Origin: Aggregatibacter segnis
GTDB lineage: Bacteria; Pseudomonadota; Gammaproteobacteria; Enterobacterales; Pasteurellaceae
Assembly (NCBI RefSeq): GCF_003130075.1
Contig: NZ_NRCW01000003.1
Coordinates: forward strand, 1-64,000
DNA length: 64,000 bases
Direction: 5' to 3'
Part shown: piece after piece, positions 55,411-63,662 of the stretch
Layout: each line of letters starts with the position of its first letter
How positions within the stretch are numbered: position 1 is the stretch's first letter
Position numbers and translations under genes: made by a program
Notes under the pieces: generated by a model
Database searches by the model: none
The model's input: only the letters and a program-made list of their open reading frames with translations
What the model was told of the DNA's origin: nothing

Positions 55411-56154
55411 ATGACTAAGACCATTTGTCAGTTTTCTTGCAATATTTCAGCGTGGAACATTGTTTGTAATAAGATATTATCCGACAATGATTGGGCGCTA
55501 GGATATGCTCATTGGCAACAAAATAGCGGAAGTTTTCCTGATTTTGTTCCTAAACTTGAGTTTTTAGCGCCATTAAAACGTCGCCGTTTAAGCGATTCCG
55601 CCCGTTTAATTTTTGAGGCAGCTTGGAATCTGGTTGAGGAGAAAAACAATTTACCGGTGGTTTATGCGTCAGCAAATAGTGAAATTAATCGCAACTTTAG
55701 TTTGTGGCATGCTTTATTAACGGAAGGGGATGTATCTCCAACCTCTTTCAGTTTGTCAGTACACAATGCATTAATCGGGCAATGGTCTGAATTGCGTCAA
55801 GTGAAAGCGGAAACAACTGCACTGGTTGCTAACAAAGACAATTTGGAGATTGCATTATTGGAAGCCTATCTCCTGTTACGGGAAGGTAAAAAGCAGGTTC
55901 TTGTGGTTGTCGCAGAATCACCTCTTGCCCTGGAATACAACGCTCATCCGGTTATGCGTCAGCCTTTTAGCTATGCGTTGGCATTGGTGGTGGAAGCCGG
56001 GGAACAATACCAATTAAGTCTTTCTAATAGCGCTTTTGAAATGGAACCTGTTTTGGATTCGGCCTTAGAATGGGTTAAAAATCAGCATTTAAACTGCACA
56101 CAATGGCAAACGCCAAATAGTACGGGAGGCGTTTGGACATGGCAGAAAAACTAG
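55411..56154 (+). CDS. Ketosynthase N-domain-like protein of an aryl-polyene-type cluster
   Basis: The 247-residue protein matches the beta-ketoacyl synthase N-terminal-type family found in aryl polyene clusters (Ketoacyl-synt_2). The landmark SVHNALIGQWSEL is present. It lacks the active-site Cys of condensing ketosynthases (the stretch reads PTSFSLSVHNA) and the C-terminal half with catalytic histidines, so it should not condense acyl chains itself; a chain-length or partner role is inferred. Its 3' end overlaps the next gene by 16 bp. Confidence 0.8.
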   Translation: MTKTICQFSCNISAWNIVCNKILSDNDWALGYAHWQQNSGSFPDFVPKLEFLAPLKRRRLSDSARLIFEAAWNLVEEKNNLPVVYASANSEINRNFSLWHALLTEGDVSPTSFSLSVHNALIGQWSELRQVKAETTALVANKDNLEIALLEAYLLLREGKKQVLVVVAESPLALEYNAHPVMRQPFSYALALVVEAGEQYQLSLSNSAFEMEPVLDSALEWVKNQHLNCTQWQTPNSTGGVWTWQKN

Positions 56155-56927
56155 ATTGGCTTCGACGATTTATCGGGACAGCAATTGGTTTTTTCTTTTG
56201 GGGTACGGCAGGCGTGTTACTTCAGTTGGTTTTGTATCCCTACATGCTTACTCGCAAAACTCACTCGCTACAAAATCAATTAAAGACGCGCCGTTTTGTT
56301 GGTCGGATTTGGTATTACTTTATTCGTTATTTATCTTTTGTTGGTGTATTACAAGTCACTTATAAAGGATTTGAAAAGCTTGGTCGTCCTGGACAATTAA
56401 TACTGCCAAATCACCCTTCTTTATTGGATGTCGTATTAATTTTAGGTAAAGTGCCAACGCTCAACTGTATTGTTAAAAAAGATTTATTAAATAACCCTAC
56501 CATGCGAAATCAGATATTGGCTTGTGGTTTTTTACCTAATACAGAGTCTGTCGAATTACTCGAACAAAGCGACGAAGTACTCAAAGAACAAGCTTTGTTG
56601 CTTTTTGCAGAAGGAACGCGAACCGGTTGGGATGGGGTGGTTAAACTTAACCGAGGTGCAGTATCTATCGGTTTACGTAGCGCTAAAGTGATTACACCAG
56701 TCGTGATTCGAATGCTTCCGTTAAATTTGAAAAAAGGTCAACCGTGGTATCAAATTCCGAAGACACGCATTCAATATGAGCTTATTGTTGGGGAAGATAT
56801 CGCTCCTCAAGACTGGCTACAAACCCAATCTTTACCAATGGCTTCTCGTCGATTGACTAAATATTTAGAAGATTATTTTAATTTACACACAAAGGACAAC
56901 AAAAATGGAACTGGAACAGCAAATTAA
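56139..56927 (+). CDS. PlsC-like 1-acyl-sn-glycerol-3-phosphate-type acyltransferase
   Basis: The 262-residue protein has a membrane segment (residues about 12-35), the acyltransferase motif NHPSLLDVVLI (NHx4D box) and FAEGTRTGWDG with the Arg/Glu substrate site. This places it in the PlsC family. In APE-like clusters such enzymes are thought to attach the chain to a lipid carrier. The ATG at 56139 follows GGGAGGCG and overlaps the previous gene; a TTG two codons earlier is less likely. It overlaps the next ACP gene by 23 bp. Confidence 0.85.
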   Translation: MAEKLDWLRRFIGTAIGFFFWGTAGVLLQLVLYPYMLTRKTHSLQNQLKTRRFVGRIWYYFIRYLSFVGVLQVTYKGFEKLGRPGQLILPNHPSLLDVVLILGKVPTLNCIVKKDLLNNPTMRNQILACGFLPNTESVELLEQSDEVLKEQALLLFAEGTRTGWDGVVKLNRGAVSIGLRSAKVITPVVIRMLPLNLKKGQPWYQIPKTRIQYELIVGEDIAPQDWLQTQSLPMASRRLTKYLEDYFNLHTKDNKNGTGTAN

Positions 56928-57168
56928 ACAATTAATTATTGATAGTTTGGCATTAGAAGATATTAGTGTTGAAGATATTGAAAATGACACCGCACTTTTT
57001 GGTGATGATGGTTTAGGGTTGGACTCTGTTGATGCGCTTGAACTGGGCTTGGCAGTGCAAAAAACATTTCATTTGCAACTGGATAGTGAACAAACCCAAG
57101 TACGTAATCACTTTGAAAGTGTAGCGACCTTGGCAAGTTTTATTCGTAGTCAAAAAGGTGAGGCGTAA
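56905..57168 (+). CDS. Acyl carrier protein 1
   Basis: The 87-residue protein is an acyl carrier protein with the phosphopantetheine site GLDSVDALEL (Ser41). It is acidic and helical, distinct from the fatty-acid AcpP. It overlaps the acyltransferase gene by 23 bp and is followed after 1 nt by a second, different ACP. Two tandem dissimilar ACPs are a hallmark of aryl polyene clusters (ApeE/ApeF type). Confidence 0.9.
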   Translation: MELEQQIKQLIIDSLALEDISVEDIENDTALFGDDGLGLDSVDALELGLAVQKTFHLQLDSEQTQVRNHFESVATLASFIRSQKGEA

Positions 57169-57169
57169 T

Positions 57170-57421
57170 ATGACCGAACAAGAAATTCGAGATTTATTGA
57201 CTGAGGCGCTTGAGTCTTTATTTGAAATCGAACCGGAAAGAATTAAGCCGGAAACTAATCTGTATGAAGATTTAGAAATTGATAGCATTGATGCGATTGA
57301 TTTGATCGATCACATTAAACGTAAAACAGGCCACAAATTGCAAGCGGAAGATTTTCGTAATGTCCGTACCGTAGATGATGTGGTCAAAGCCGTGCTAAAA
57401 ATTAGTCAGAGCGTTCAATAA
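57170..57421 (+). CDS. Acyl carrier protein 2
   Basis: This 83-residue ACP has the attachment site EIDSIDAIDL (Ser39). The ATG at 57170 (MTEQEIRDLL) is preferred over an in-frame start four codons earlier, because it sits directly after the ACP1 stop with AGGTGAGG upstream and removes non-family residues. Its stop shares one base with the following ligase ATG. Confidence 0.9.
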   Translation: MTEQEIRDLLTEALESLFEIEPERIKPETNLYEDLEIDSIDAIDLIDHIKRKTGHKLQAEDFRNVRTVDDVVKAVLKISQSVQ

Positions 57422-59085
57422 TGCGTAAATATGCCCCAACCGATCTCATTGCACTCGACCCTGTATGGTGCTATTCGGATTTCGAACAAAAAGCGTATCA
57501 AATATCCGCAGAATTTCAACACCGTCAGATTCAAGCTGTTGCAGTATGGTTTGAAGACGGCGCCAAATTGGCGTGTACGCTTTTAGCCGCTTGGCATGCC
57601 AAAGTGCGGGTGCTTTTCCCGCCGAATGTTACGCCGGAAAGTGTAGCGTGGGTGAGCACCCATGCGGATTTGTGGCTAACCGATGTGGGGATTCACTCTT
57701 CCTTGGCGGTGTGTTTTGATGATTTTGGTGCGCAACAGTCTTGTCAAAAACACGCTGAAAATCGACCGCTCTTTGATTATGACAACCAAACGGAAATCTG
57801 GCTGAAAACCTCCGGCAGTACCGGTGAGGCAAAAACAATCATTAAAACCGCAGAGCAAATGTGGCTTGGTGCGGAAGTCTTGACAGAAGCCTTGCCGTTT
57901 AAAGCTGAGAATAATGTGACGGCTATTAGTACGGTCAGTATTCAACATATTTATGGTTTAACCGTACACATCATGATGTCCTTGGTCAATGGCTGGCAAA
58001 TTGGGCGTAAGCAACAATTTTATCCGGAATGTATGCTTGCTGAAGCTCGGAATACTGAACAGACAGTGATCGTCAGTAGCCCCGCTATGCTAACCCGTAT
58101 TGACTGGTTTAATACGACAATGCCGAAAAATATCGTCGGTGTGATTTCTTCCGGTGGTGCATTACCGGAAGAAACTTCGGAACAAATGCGCCATTTATTG
58201 CAGCAGCCTGTCATTGAAATTTATGGCAGTACGGAAACCGGCCCAATTGCGATTCGTGATGATATTCATTTATGGCAAACCTTGCCGAATAGTCGTTTAG
58301 GCTGTAATGAAGATGGTGCGCTATGGATCGAGGGATGTTGGCTTTCGACACGTGAGCAAACGGCAGATGTGGTGGAGTTTCTTGATGGTGGATTCCGTTT
58401 ATTAGGGCGCAGTGATCGTATCGTCAAAATCGGTGATAAACGTACTTCATTAGCCGGTATTGAAACCAAGTTAAACCAACATGCTTGGGTTGAGGATTGC
58501 TATATTGCGCAACATCCTGAACAACCTAGATTGGCTGCTTGGGTCGGCTTAAATGCACAAGGGATTGAAATTTTAAGAGAGAATGGTCGACGTCATTTGA
58601 TTGACCAGCTTAAAGCGTATTTGGCTGAAACACAGGATAAGACGGCGATTCCGCGTTTTTGGCGTTTTACGGATAAATTGCCGCGCAATAGCCAATCTAA
58701 AATAAACAAACTGGAATTTAACCGCACTTGTATTGAGCCGCAGCGTGAACCGATTTGGTTAACCGAACAGCAAACTGAACGTCATTATCAGGCAACCGGC
58801 AAAGTGCCATTGGATTTGTTGTATCTTAAAGATCATTTTGCCAATTTCCCTTTAGTGCCGGGCGCAATTGAATTGCAATGGATTAGTGACAAGATTAAAG
58901 CGTTGGTGGCGCAGAATGTTGAATTTAGCCGTTTGGATAAATTGAAATTCCAAAAATTCTTACGTCCGAATGACCGTTTTTCTCTTGAATTAAACGTCGC
59001 CGAGAAACGGGATAAAGTCACTTTCCAACTGAAAGTAGAAAATGATATGTGCTGTAGCGGCGTCGCAGTGTTATCGTATCGTTAA
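57421..59085 (+). CDS. Acyl-AMP ligase fused to a hotdog dehydratase-like domain
   Basis: The 554-residue protein has an adenylate-forming ligase domain (residues about 1-440) with the phosphate loop LKTSGSTGEAKTIIK, IYGSTETGPIAIR, RSDRIVKIGDKRTSLAGIE and the C-terminal Lys region LPRNSQSKINK. Residues about 465-554 form a FabA/FabZ-like hotdog domain with DHFANFPLVPGAIEL. In APE clusters the ligase activates an aryl acid (4-hydroxybenzoate type) onto an ACP, and a separate small dehydratase is also common; here the two are one chain. Substrate is inferred. Confidence 0.85.
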   Translation: MRKYAPTDLIALDPVWCYSDFEQKAYQISAEFQHRQIQAVAVWFEDGAKLACTLLAAWHAKVRVLFPPNVTPESVAWVSTHADLWLTDVGIHSSLAVCFDDFGAQQSCQKHAENRPLFDYDNQTEIWLKTSGSTGEAKTIIKTAEQMWLGAEVLTEALPFKAENNVTAISTVSIQHIYGLTVHIMMSLVNGWQIGRKQQFYPECMLAEARNTEQTVIVSSPAMLTRIDWFNTTMPKNIVGVISSGGALPEETSEQMRHLLQQPVIEIYGSTETGPIAIRDDIHLWQTLPNSRLGCNEDGALWIEGCWLSTREQTADVVEFLDGGFRLLGRSDRIVKIGDKRTSLAGIETKLNQHAWVEDCYIAQHPEQPRLAAWVGLNAQGIEILRENGRRHLIDQLKAYLAETQDKTAIPRFWRFTDKLPRNSQSKINKLEFNRTCIEPQREPIWLTEQQTERHYQATGKVPLDLLYLKDHFANFPLVPGAIELQWISDKIKALVAQNVEFSRLDKLKFQKFLRPNDRFSLELNVAEKRDKVTFQLKVENDMCCSGVAVLSYR

Positions 59086-59133
59086 CCATGTTATCACTTG
59101 TTTGCCTCATAAATTGTGTTGCCTCTTGTGAAT

Positions 59134-59679
59134 ATGATTAAGATTATTATCAACCTTTTACTAATGTTAACCGGTATCGCTTATCCGATACTCTGGTTAT
59201 TCGCCGATAATCAGCAAATGCTGTTTCATTTACCTTGGATTATGGCGTTGCTTTGGGCGTGTAAAGGGGCTTTTCAACAGCAGGGGCAACGTTATTTTGC
59301 CTGGTGTATGGCGTTTATTTTAGCTGTGGTGGCGCTAACCCGCTCCATTGAAACCATGTTTTTGTACCCTATCGTCATTAACGTGTTAATGCTTTCGCTA
59401 TTTGGTGGGAGCCTATTGCGTGGGCAAACTGTGGTTGAGCGTTTAGCGCGTCTTCAAACACCGGATTTAAATGAGCATGGTGTTCGTTATACCCGAAAAG
59501 TCACTCAACTGTGGTGTGGGGTTTTTATTGTAAATATCTTGATTACTGCGACAGCCATTGGATTGGAATATTATGATTTTTGGGCACTCTACACCGGTGT
59601 GATTTCCTATTGCATTATGGCGATTGTGATGGCCGGTGAATGGTTGGTCAGACAAAAAGTAAAAAAACATTATGAATAA
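59134..59679 (+). CDS. COG4648-type integral membrane protein
   Basis: The protein (181 residues from ATG 59134, MIKIIINLLLMLTG) has five or six predicted membrane spans and matches the family of small membrane proteins found in aryl polyene clusters. A GTG six codons upstream is an alternative start; neither has a clear ribosome site. The 3' end overlaps the next ligase by 8 bp. No enzymatic motif is visible; a scaffold or transport role is only a guess. Confidence 0.75.
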   Translation: MIKIIINLLLMLTGIAYPILWLFADNQQMLFHLPWIMALLWACKGAFQQQGQRYFAWCMAFILAVVALTRSIETMFLYPIVINVLMLSLFGGSLLRGQTVVERLARLQTPDLNEHGVRYTRKVTQLWCGVFIVNILITATAIGLEYYDFWALYTGVISYCIMAIVMAGEWLVRQKVKKHYE

Positions 59680-60982
59680 TCTACGGGATCCTAATGCACT
59701 AATTGCCCGCCATCCTGACTGGCAATGGCAAGACTTTCTAACAAGAGCATGGCAAATTTCAGCACAATTAAAGCAAGAACAGATTAAGTCGGTTGCTTTT
59801 TGGTTTGATGATGCGGCATCGTTTGCATGTGCTATGCTGGCGTGTTTTCATTCCGGTACGCGTATTTTACTTCCTCCTAATTTGCTTTCGGAAAATCAAC
59901 AATGGATCAAAGAAAATGCGGATTTTCTGTTTGATGACACCCTGTTTAATCATTACGGTATTGAACAAAAATCCCCTGAAAACCTACCGCACTTTGATTG
60001 CCATCATCCCACGGAAATTTGGCTAAAAACCTCAGGCAGTAGCGGACAGGCGAAAATATTGGTCAAAACAGCTCGGCAAATGTGGTTAGAGGCGGAAGCC
60101 ATCCATCAATCCCTTCCTTTCCCGCAGGGGAATCATATTCATTTAGTATCCAGTGTTTCTGTGCAACATCATTATGGCCTTTCATACCGTATTATGTTGC
60201 CGCTTATTATGGGGTGGACGATTGCACGTCAACAACAGCCTTATCCCGGACATTTGATTAAAGAAAGTTTTGCTGCACCGGCAAGTATTTGGATTAGCAG
60301 CCCAACGCTTTTGACCCGCTTAAACCTGGATGATGCGAAGTTACATCAATGCCCTTTGCTGGGAATGATTTCCTCCGGCGGTGTATTACCGACAGATACC
60401 GGCAATGCTATTCGGCAACAATTGAAGGTTGATGTGATTGAGTGCTACGGTAGCACGGAAACCGGCGCAATTGCTTTTCGTGCTGATGACGGTTTGTGGC
60501 AGCCGACCGCAATGACTAAGGTCGGACTGAATACCGAAGGCGCCTTATGGGTTGATTCTGCTTGGCTAAATCAACGGGAGCAAACGGCAGATGGAGCGGA
60601 ATTATTTGAGGATAAATTTCATTTATTAGGGCGGATTGATCGCATTGTGAAGTTTGGTGACAAGCGTATTTCATTGGTGAACATCGAGCAGGATTTATTG
60701 CGTCACCCTTGGGTGGCGGATTGTTATGTTGCGCAACATCCGATGCATTTTCGACCGGCGGCTTGGGTTGCGTTAAATCCCGATGGTATGCAAGCCTATC
60801 GACAACGTGGACGACGTGTCCTAGTGAGTCAGTTACGTCACTTTCTAATGAAAACTCAAGAACATGCAGGGTTGCCTCGTTTTTGGCGCTTTGTGGAAAC
60901 ACTGCCTCGTAATAGCCAATCTAAAATTAGTAGGCCTGACTTTGAACAAGCCTTTTTAGCAGGAAAAGAGGATGCTCTATGA
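59672..60982 (+). CDS. Second acyl-AMP ligase, without the hotdog domain
   Basis: The 436-residue protein is clearly paralogous to the ligase at 57421: WLKTSGSSGQAKILVKTA, SISSGG-like MISSGGVLPTDTG, ECYGSTETGAIAFR, GRIDRIVKFGDKRISLVNIE and LPRNSQSKISR. It ends where the first protein continues into the dehydratase domain. It has all adenylation landmarks, so it should be active, perhaps on another acid or as a spare copy. It overlaps both neighbours by a few bases. Confidence 0.85.
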   Translation: MNNLRDPNALIARHPDWQWQDFLTRAWQISAQLKQEQIKSVAFWFDDAASFACAMLACFHSGTRILLPPNLLSENQQWIKENADFLFDDTLFNHYGIEQKSPENLPHFDCHHPTEIWLKTSGSSGQAKILVKTARQMWLEAEAIHQSLPFPQGNHIHLVSSVSVQHHYGLSYRIMLPLIMGWTIARQQQPYPGHLIKESFAAPASIWISSPTLLTRLNLDDAKLHQCPLLGMISSGGVLPTDTGNAIRQQLKVDVIECYGSTETGAIAFRADDGLWQPTAMTKVGLNTEGALWVDSAWLNQREQTADGAELFEDKFHLLGRIDRIVKFGDKRISLVNIEQDLLRHPWVADCYVAQHPMHFRPAAWVALNPDGMQAYRQRGRRVLVSQLRHFLMKTQEHAGLPRFWRFVETLPRNSQSKISRPDFEQAFLAGKEDAL

Positions 60983-61701
60983 ACAAGGTTATTGTCATTG
61001 TTCCTCACTATAATCATTCCAACACGATAGAACATGTTGTTCAGCAGGTACTGAAACAACATCTCCCGGTGTTGATTGTCGACGATGGCTCTGCCGAAAC
61101 TCACGTGGACGTCTTAAAAACATTGCAACATACACCTAACGTTTTTGTGCATTACTGCCCGACTAACGGGGGTAAAGGTGCGGCAATGAAAATCGGCTTC
61201 AGGAAAGCGGCTGAAATGGGGTTTACTCATGCTATTCAGGTGGATGCCGATGGTCAGCACAACCTTCCAGATATGGCAAAAATGTTGCTCGAAATGCAAA
61301 AAAATCCGACCGCACTTATTTGCGGTAAACCGATTTATGGCGAGGATGCACCGAAAACGCGTTTATACGGACGTAAAATTACAGATTTTTGGAATGCTAT
61401 TCATACGCTTTCTTTTGATATTAAAGATGGCATGTGCGGTTTTCGTCTTTATCCTTTAGTGCCGATTTTGGATTTAATGCAAGCGGAGTCGTTAGGAAAT
61501 CGTATGGATTTCGATATTGATATCGTGGTGAAAGCCCATTGGCATCAAATCCCCTTAATTTGGGTTGATACGCCGGTACGTTATCAACAGGACGGCATAT
61601 CCCATTTTCGTGGTTTTGCCGATAACTGGGGCATCAGTAAAATGCACAGCCGTTTATTTTTGGGTATGTTGGCACGAGTATTGACGGGGCGTAAAGTATG
61701 A
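60979..61701 (+). CDS. GT2-family glycosyltransferase of the polyene-like cluster
   Basis: The 240-residue protein has the GT-A fold: VIVIVPHYNHSNTIEHVV, LIVDDGS, NGGKGAAMKIGF and IQVDADGQHNLPDM (DxD). This dolichyl-phosphate-mannose-synthase-like type is found in APE clusters, often fused to the LpxL-like acyltransferase that follows here as a separate gene (4-bp ATGA overlap). A role in glycosylating the lipid anchor is inferred. Confidence 0.85.
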   Translation: MNKVIVIVPHYNHSNTIEHVVQQVLKQHLPVLIVDDGSAETHVDVLKTLQHTPNVFVHYCPTNGGKGAAMKIGFRKAAEMGFTHAIQVDADGQHNLPDMAKMLLEMQKNPTALICGKPIYGEDAPKTRLYGRKITDFWNAIHTLSFDIKDGMCGFRLYPLVPILDLMQAESLGNRMDFDIDIVVKAHWHQIPLIWVDTPVRYQQDGISHFRGFADNWGISKMHSRLFLGMLARVLTGRKV

Positions 61702-62618
61702 GCTCTCAACATTGGGCAGAGCAAAATGAGCGCGGTAGTAAGCTCTCCTTAAATTTAACTCGTCTTATTGTGCAATACTGCCCGTTGTGGGTCATTAAAC
61801 TGGTCACTTTTTTTGTAGTGAGCTATTTTTTCCTGATGTCTCAAAAGGCTCGACGTAATATTCGTCGCTATCAACAACGACTCCAACAAACCTTTCCTCA
61901 GGTTAATTTGCCTCGTTATCCCGTGTTTTGTCATTTTTTAGCCTTTGGTGAGGCGATCACGGATCGTTTTGCCGTCTGGCAGAAAAAAATTCGTTATGCT
62001 GACTTAATTGACGATGACACGGATAACGTCTATCAAGCGATTCGTTCAGGAGGTCGTGGACAAATTCTGGTTTGTTCCCATTTTGGCAATATCGAGATTT
62101 GTCGTGCGTTGGTCGATAATCCAAATCATAGCAATTTTAAGTTAAACATTTTGGTGCATAACCGTCATGCACAAGCCTTTAATGAATCTCTCGAAAAGGC
62201 GGGCGCTTCCTCCTTGCCATTAATTCAAGTGGAGGATTTGGATGCGGCAAAAATGTTGGAGCTACATGAACGGCTTAAACGTGGCGAGTGGATTGCGATT
62301 GCAGCCGATCGCGTGCCGGTACGTGGTGATAAAACGCAAAAAGTGGATTTCTTAGGTGCTCAGGCTTCTTTTCCGAAAGGTGTTTGGCTAATGGCAAGTT
62401 TACTGAAAGCACCGATTAATACGATCTTTTGCTTAAAAAAATGGGGCGACTATCATTTAAAATTGCGTCATTTTTCCGGCCCTATCGAGGGGCACGGAAA
62501 GCAACGTGCTGAGAATATTGAACAGGCAATGCAACGCTATGCGGATTTATTAGCGCAAGAATGTGCCGAAAACCCGTTGTATTGGTTCAATTTTTACGAT
62601 TTTTGGGAAGATGATTAA
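61698..62618 (+). CDS. LpxL/HtrB-like lipid acyltransferase
   Basis: The 306-residue protein resembles the lauroyl/myristoyl acyltransferase family: an N-terminal membrane span (about residues 32-50), the SHFGNIEICRAL motif (HxxxxE-type active site), RGEWIAIAADRVPVRG and KGVWLMASLLKAPINTIF. In this cluster it probably acylates the glycolipid anchor rather than lipid A. It begins within the GT2 stop (ATGA). Confidence 0.85.
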   Translation: MSSQHWAEQNERGSKLSLNLTRLIVQYCPLWVIKLVTFFVVSYFFLMSQKARRNIRRYQQRLQQTFPQVNLPRYPVFCHFLAFGEAITDRFAVWQKKIRYADLIDDDTDNVYQAIRSGGRGQILVCSHFGNIEICRALVDNPNHSNFKLNILVHNRHAQAFNESLEKAGASSLPLIQVEDLDAAKMLELHERLKRGEWIAIAADRVPVRGDKTQKVDFLGAQASFPKGVWLMASLLKAPINTIFCLKKWGDYHLKLRHFSGPIEGHGKQRAENIEQAMQRYADLLAQECAENPLYWFNFYDFWEDD

Positions 62619-62619
62619 A

Positions 62620-63072
62620 ATGTTAAGAAAGAAAAAACATGTTTATTGTCACCATGCTTCTGAATATGAAATCCAGTTTTTTGATGTGGATTCCATGAAT
62701 ATTATGTGGCATGGGCATTATGTGAAATATTTGGAAATGGCGCGTTGTGCCTTTTTAGACGAAATTCATTACACCTACGACGTAATGAAAGAAAAAGGCT
62801 ACGGTTGGCCTATCGTCCAGTTGAATTTGAAATATGTGAAACCGGCGTTGTTTCGCCAAAAAATTCGTGTGGAGCTTGCGTTGGTGGAATATGAAACCTG
62901 CATTCGCATTGATTATATTATTCGTGATATTGCAACGAACGAGAAACTCACTGCGGGTAGCACAACGCAAGTGGCCGTAGAAATTAAAAGCGGAGAGATG
63001 CAGCTGCAGACACCGCCTTGTTGGCGAAGTGCGGTGGAAAATCACCCGAGTTTTCAACAGGAGAACGCATAA
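62620..63072 (+). CDS. Acyl thioesterase (4HBT hotdog type)
   Basis: The 150-residue protein has the 4-hydroxybenzoyl-CoA thioesterase-type opening FFDVDSMNIMWHGHYVKYLE with the catalytic Asp, then ARCAFLDEIHYTYD. ATG 62620 (MLRKKKHVYCH) lies 9 nt after GGGAAG and 1 nt after the LpxL-like stop; ATG 62611 would overlap that ribosome site. In APE clusters a thioesterase is a standard member (ApeK type). Its TAA shares a base with the next ATG. Confidence 0.87.
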   Translation: MLRKKKHVYCHHASEYEIQFFDVDSMNIMWHGHYVKYLEMARCAFLDEIHYTYDVMKEKGYGWPIVQLNLKYVKPALFRQKIRVELALVEYETCIRIDYIIRDIATNEKLTAGSTTQVAVEIKSGEMQLQTPPCWRSAVENHPSFQQENA

Positions 63073-63656
63073 TGCGCATTTTATTGGCTATTTGTTTATT
63101 GTGGCTGAGTCCGTTGAGTTGGGCGTTTTCTGAAAATGAACTCATTACTTTGTTGCAAACTCCACAAAACGTACAAGGTGATTTTACTCAGCAGCGTTTT
63201 CTGAAATCTTTAAATAAGCCAATTACCACCCAAGGTAAATTTGTCTTATTGGCACAGAAAGGGCTTTTATGGCAAATGGAAAAACCCTTTACTAATCAGC
63301 TCCGTGTAAAAAAAGACGGCATTATGCAATGGGACGGGAAGCAATGGGTGGCAAATGGAAAAATGGGACAGGCGGAACAAATTAGCTTGTTCCTCGGTTT
63401 GTTGTCAGGGGATATTTCCGGGTTAAAAACGCAATTTGATGCAACGCTGGTTGGTGAAGCGAAAAATTGGTCTTTAACGTTAACGCCAAGTTCGTTGCTG
63501 ATGAAACAGATTTTTAATCACATTGAAATTCAAGGTGATAGCGTGGTGAAAACCATTGTATTAGATGAAAAACAAGGAGATAAAACTCAAATTCATTTTG
63601 ACAATGTCCAACAAAACCAACCGTTAACGGCGTTTGCGCAGGCGGCGTTGGAATAA
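63072..63656 (+). CDS. LolA-like periplasmic lipid carrier of the cluster
   Basis: The 194-residue protein has a Sec signal peptide (MRILLAICLLWLSPLSWA) and a LolA-like beta-barrel sequence (VQGDFTQQRFLKSLNKPITT, GLLWQMEKPFTNQLRV). LolA-like proteins of aryl polyene clusters are thought to ferry the product through the periplasm to the outer membrane. ATG 63072 is chosen because it overlaps the thioesterase stop and starts the signal peptide; the longer frame would prefix 18 unrelated residues. Confidence 0.9.
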   Translation: MRILLAICLLWLSPLSWAFSENELITLLQTPQNVQGDFTQQRFLKSLNKPITTQGKFVLLAQKGLLWQMEKPFTNQLRVKKDGIMQWDGKQWVANGKMGQAEQISLFLGLLSGDISGLKTQFDATLVGEAKNWSLTLTPSSLLMKQIFNHIEIQGDSVVKTIVLDEKQGDKTQIHFDNVQQNQPLTAFAQAALE

Positions 63657-63662
63657 AAAACG

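Noticed and set aside
59089-59142. 17-codon frame between the fused ligase and the membrane protein
   Set aside because: No ribosome site, no recognisable sequence, and it overlaps the next gene start; probably chance.
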